Translations under genes and position numbers: made by a program
Origin: Caryophanales bacterium
Lineage (GTDB): Bacteria > Bacillota > Bacilli > Alicyclobacillales > SLC66
Reading direction: 5' to 3'
NCBI GenBank assembly: GCA_027341705.1
Contig: DAIELO010000083.1
Location: 1 to 5,695 of the forward strand
Length of the DNA: 5,695 nt
The notes under the pieces: generated by a model
The model's input: the letters and a program-made list of their open reading frames with translations, nothing else
Told to the model about the DNA's origin: nothing
The model's database searches: none
Shown here: piece by piece, positions 5,127 through 5,695 of the stretch
Layout: each line of letters begins with the position of its first letter
Numbering within the stretch: the first letter of the stretch is position 1

Positions 5127-5695
5127 TCATCCTAGAAAGCGACGACTGACTTTTTTTCCGTCACAACTAAAAAGCACCGCCCGACCATCCACTTGCGTTT
5201 CTAAATGGACGGTTCGTCCCCATAACCGCTGGACATGGGGCAACGCCTTCTCCGTATACTTAGTGTCTAGTTCGACGCCTTCAAAGGCGTGCCATAGATA
5301 CAATTCACCAGATAATTGGTCGTAATCTGTCTGCACATAAATCACCGGATATCCGCCATTCGTACGAGATTGCCAAAGCATGTCGCGAATTTTATCAAAA
5401 TTTGTATCGACAACACGCCACTCATTTCCCACTTTTTGATATAGATACAAATCCAATTCTTCGACAAGTTCTTTGGTCAAATAGTTGCGCAAAAATGAAG
5501 CATCCGATTCTGTGGCACGCACCTCGAAAATTTTGTCCGAATTCGGGTATCGACGCTCGATGTCTTCCCACATTTTCAACCCCACATAATACGGATTAAT
5601 CCTGGTTTTTGACGGCAACACGACACTTGAATGCATCCGTGCAAAATCCAGATACTCATCATCTGTTAGTTCCATCTCTCTCATGATTCTCAGAT
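5127..5695 (-). CDS. spoVR: SpoVR family protein, C-terminal part (start beyond right edge)
   Basis: About 189 C-terminal residues of a SpoVR-family protein are visible; family members are usually about 460-510 residues long. Recognisable conserved blocks in order are MELTDDEYLDFARMHSSVV, NPYYVGLKMWEDIERRYP, KIFEVRATESDASFLRNYLT and KELVEELDLYLYQK, followed by the C-terminal region ending KKVSRRFLG. The frame stays open to the window edge, so the methionine at 5684-5682 is internal, not the start. In Bacillus subtilis SpoVR is needed for normal spore-cortex formation; homologues also occur in non-sporulating bacteria, where they are often beside the yeaG and yeaH genes. The biochemical function is not settled. 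No signal peptide or membrane segment is seen in the visible part. The gene converges on the thioesterase gene with a 51-base gap. Confidence 0.92.
   Translation of the reverse strand, partial: LRIMREMELTDDEYLDFARMHSSVVLPSKTRINPYYVGLKMWEDIERRYPNSDKIFEVRATESDASFLRNYLTKELVEELDLYLYQKVGNEWRVVDTNFDKIRDMLWQSRTNGGYPVIYVQTDYDQLSGELYLWHAFEGVELDTKYTEKALPHVQRLWGRTVHLETQVDGRAVLFSCDGKKVSRRFLG

Noticed and set aside
4963..5325. Open frame on the plus strand across the thioesterase end and the SpoVR gene
   Set aside because: It shadows two well-supported genes and has a basic, low-information translation.

Overview
The window looks like the chromosome of a spore-forming member of the Bacillota, possibly an acidophilic relative of Alicyclobacillus. 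The clues are a SpoVR-family gene, Gram-positive-style Shine-Dalgarno sites, TTG and GTG starts, a class B penicillin-binding protein with two C-terminal PASTA repeats, and a split b6-type cytochrome b. The genus is an inference. I see no mobile element, CRISPR array, tRNA or rRNA, and no gene-free stretch longer than about 165 bases.

Left part (1-2200, minus strand): a compact operon for an atypical quinol:cytochrome c reductase (bc-type) module. In transcription order it holds a promoter region with three phased GACTAT repeats; a 38-residue single-span membrane protein; a four-helix cytochrome b N-terminal-domain protein with all four haem ligands but Ser where b6-type proteins have the haem-ci Cys; a 318-residue cytochrome b C-terminal-like partner with a roughly 200-residue outward-facing insertion and no PEWY motif; a 68-residue two-span membrane protein; and a small charged helical protein cut by the left edge. 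The first three genes overlap and the last two follow at 16 and 21 bases. No Rieske protein or cytochrome c is encoded here, so these partners lie beyond the left edge or elsewhere.

Middle (2254-4437, minus strand): a complete 727-residue class B penicillin-binding protein, a peptidoglycan transpeptidase of the PBP2B/SpoVD type. A weak AT-only hairpin with a T run separates it from the respiratory operon.

Right part: an AT-rich divergent region (4438-4601) carries a good sigma-A-type promoter for a plus-strand PaaI-like hotdog thioesterase gene (4602-5075, TTG start). It converges, across a 51-base gap with a GC-rich hairpin, on the C-terminal part of a SpoVR-family gene running in from the right edge. 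These right-hand genes have no evident functional link to the respiratory operon, though PBP and SpoVR both fit cell-envelope or spore-cortex work.

The most interesting material is the atypical cytochrome b cluster and its small, apparently unnamed membrane proteins.
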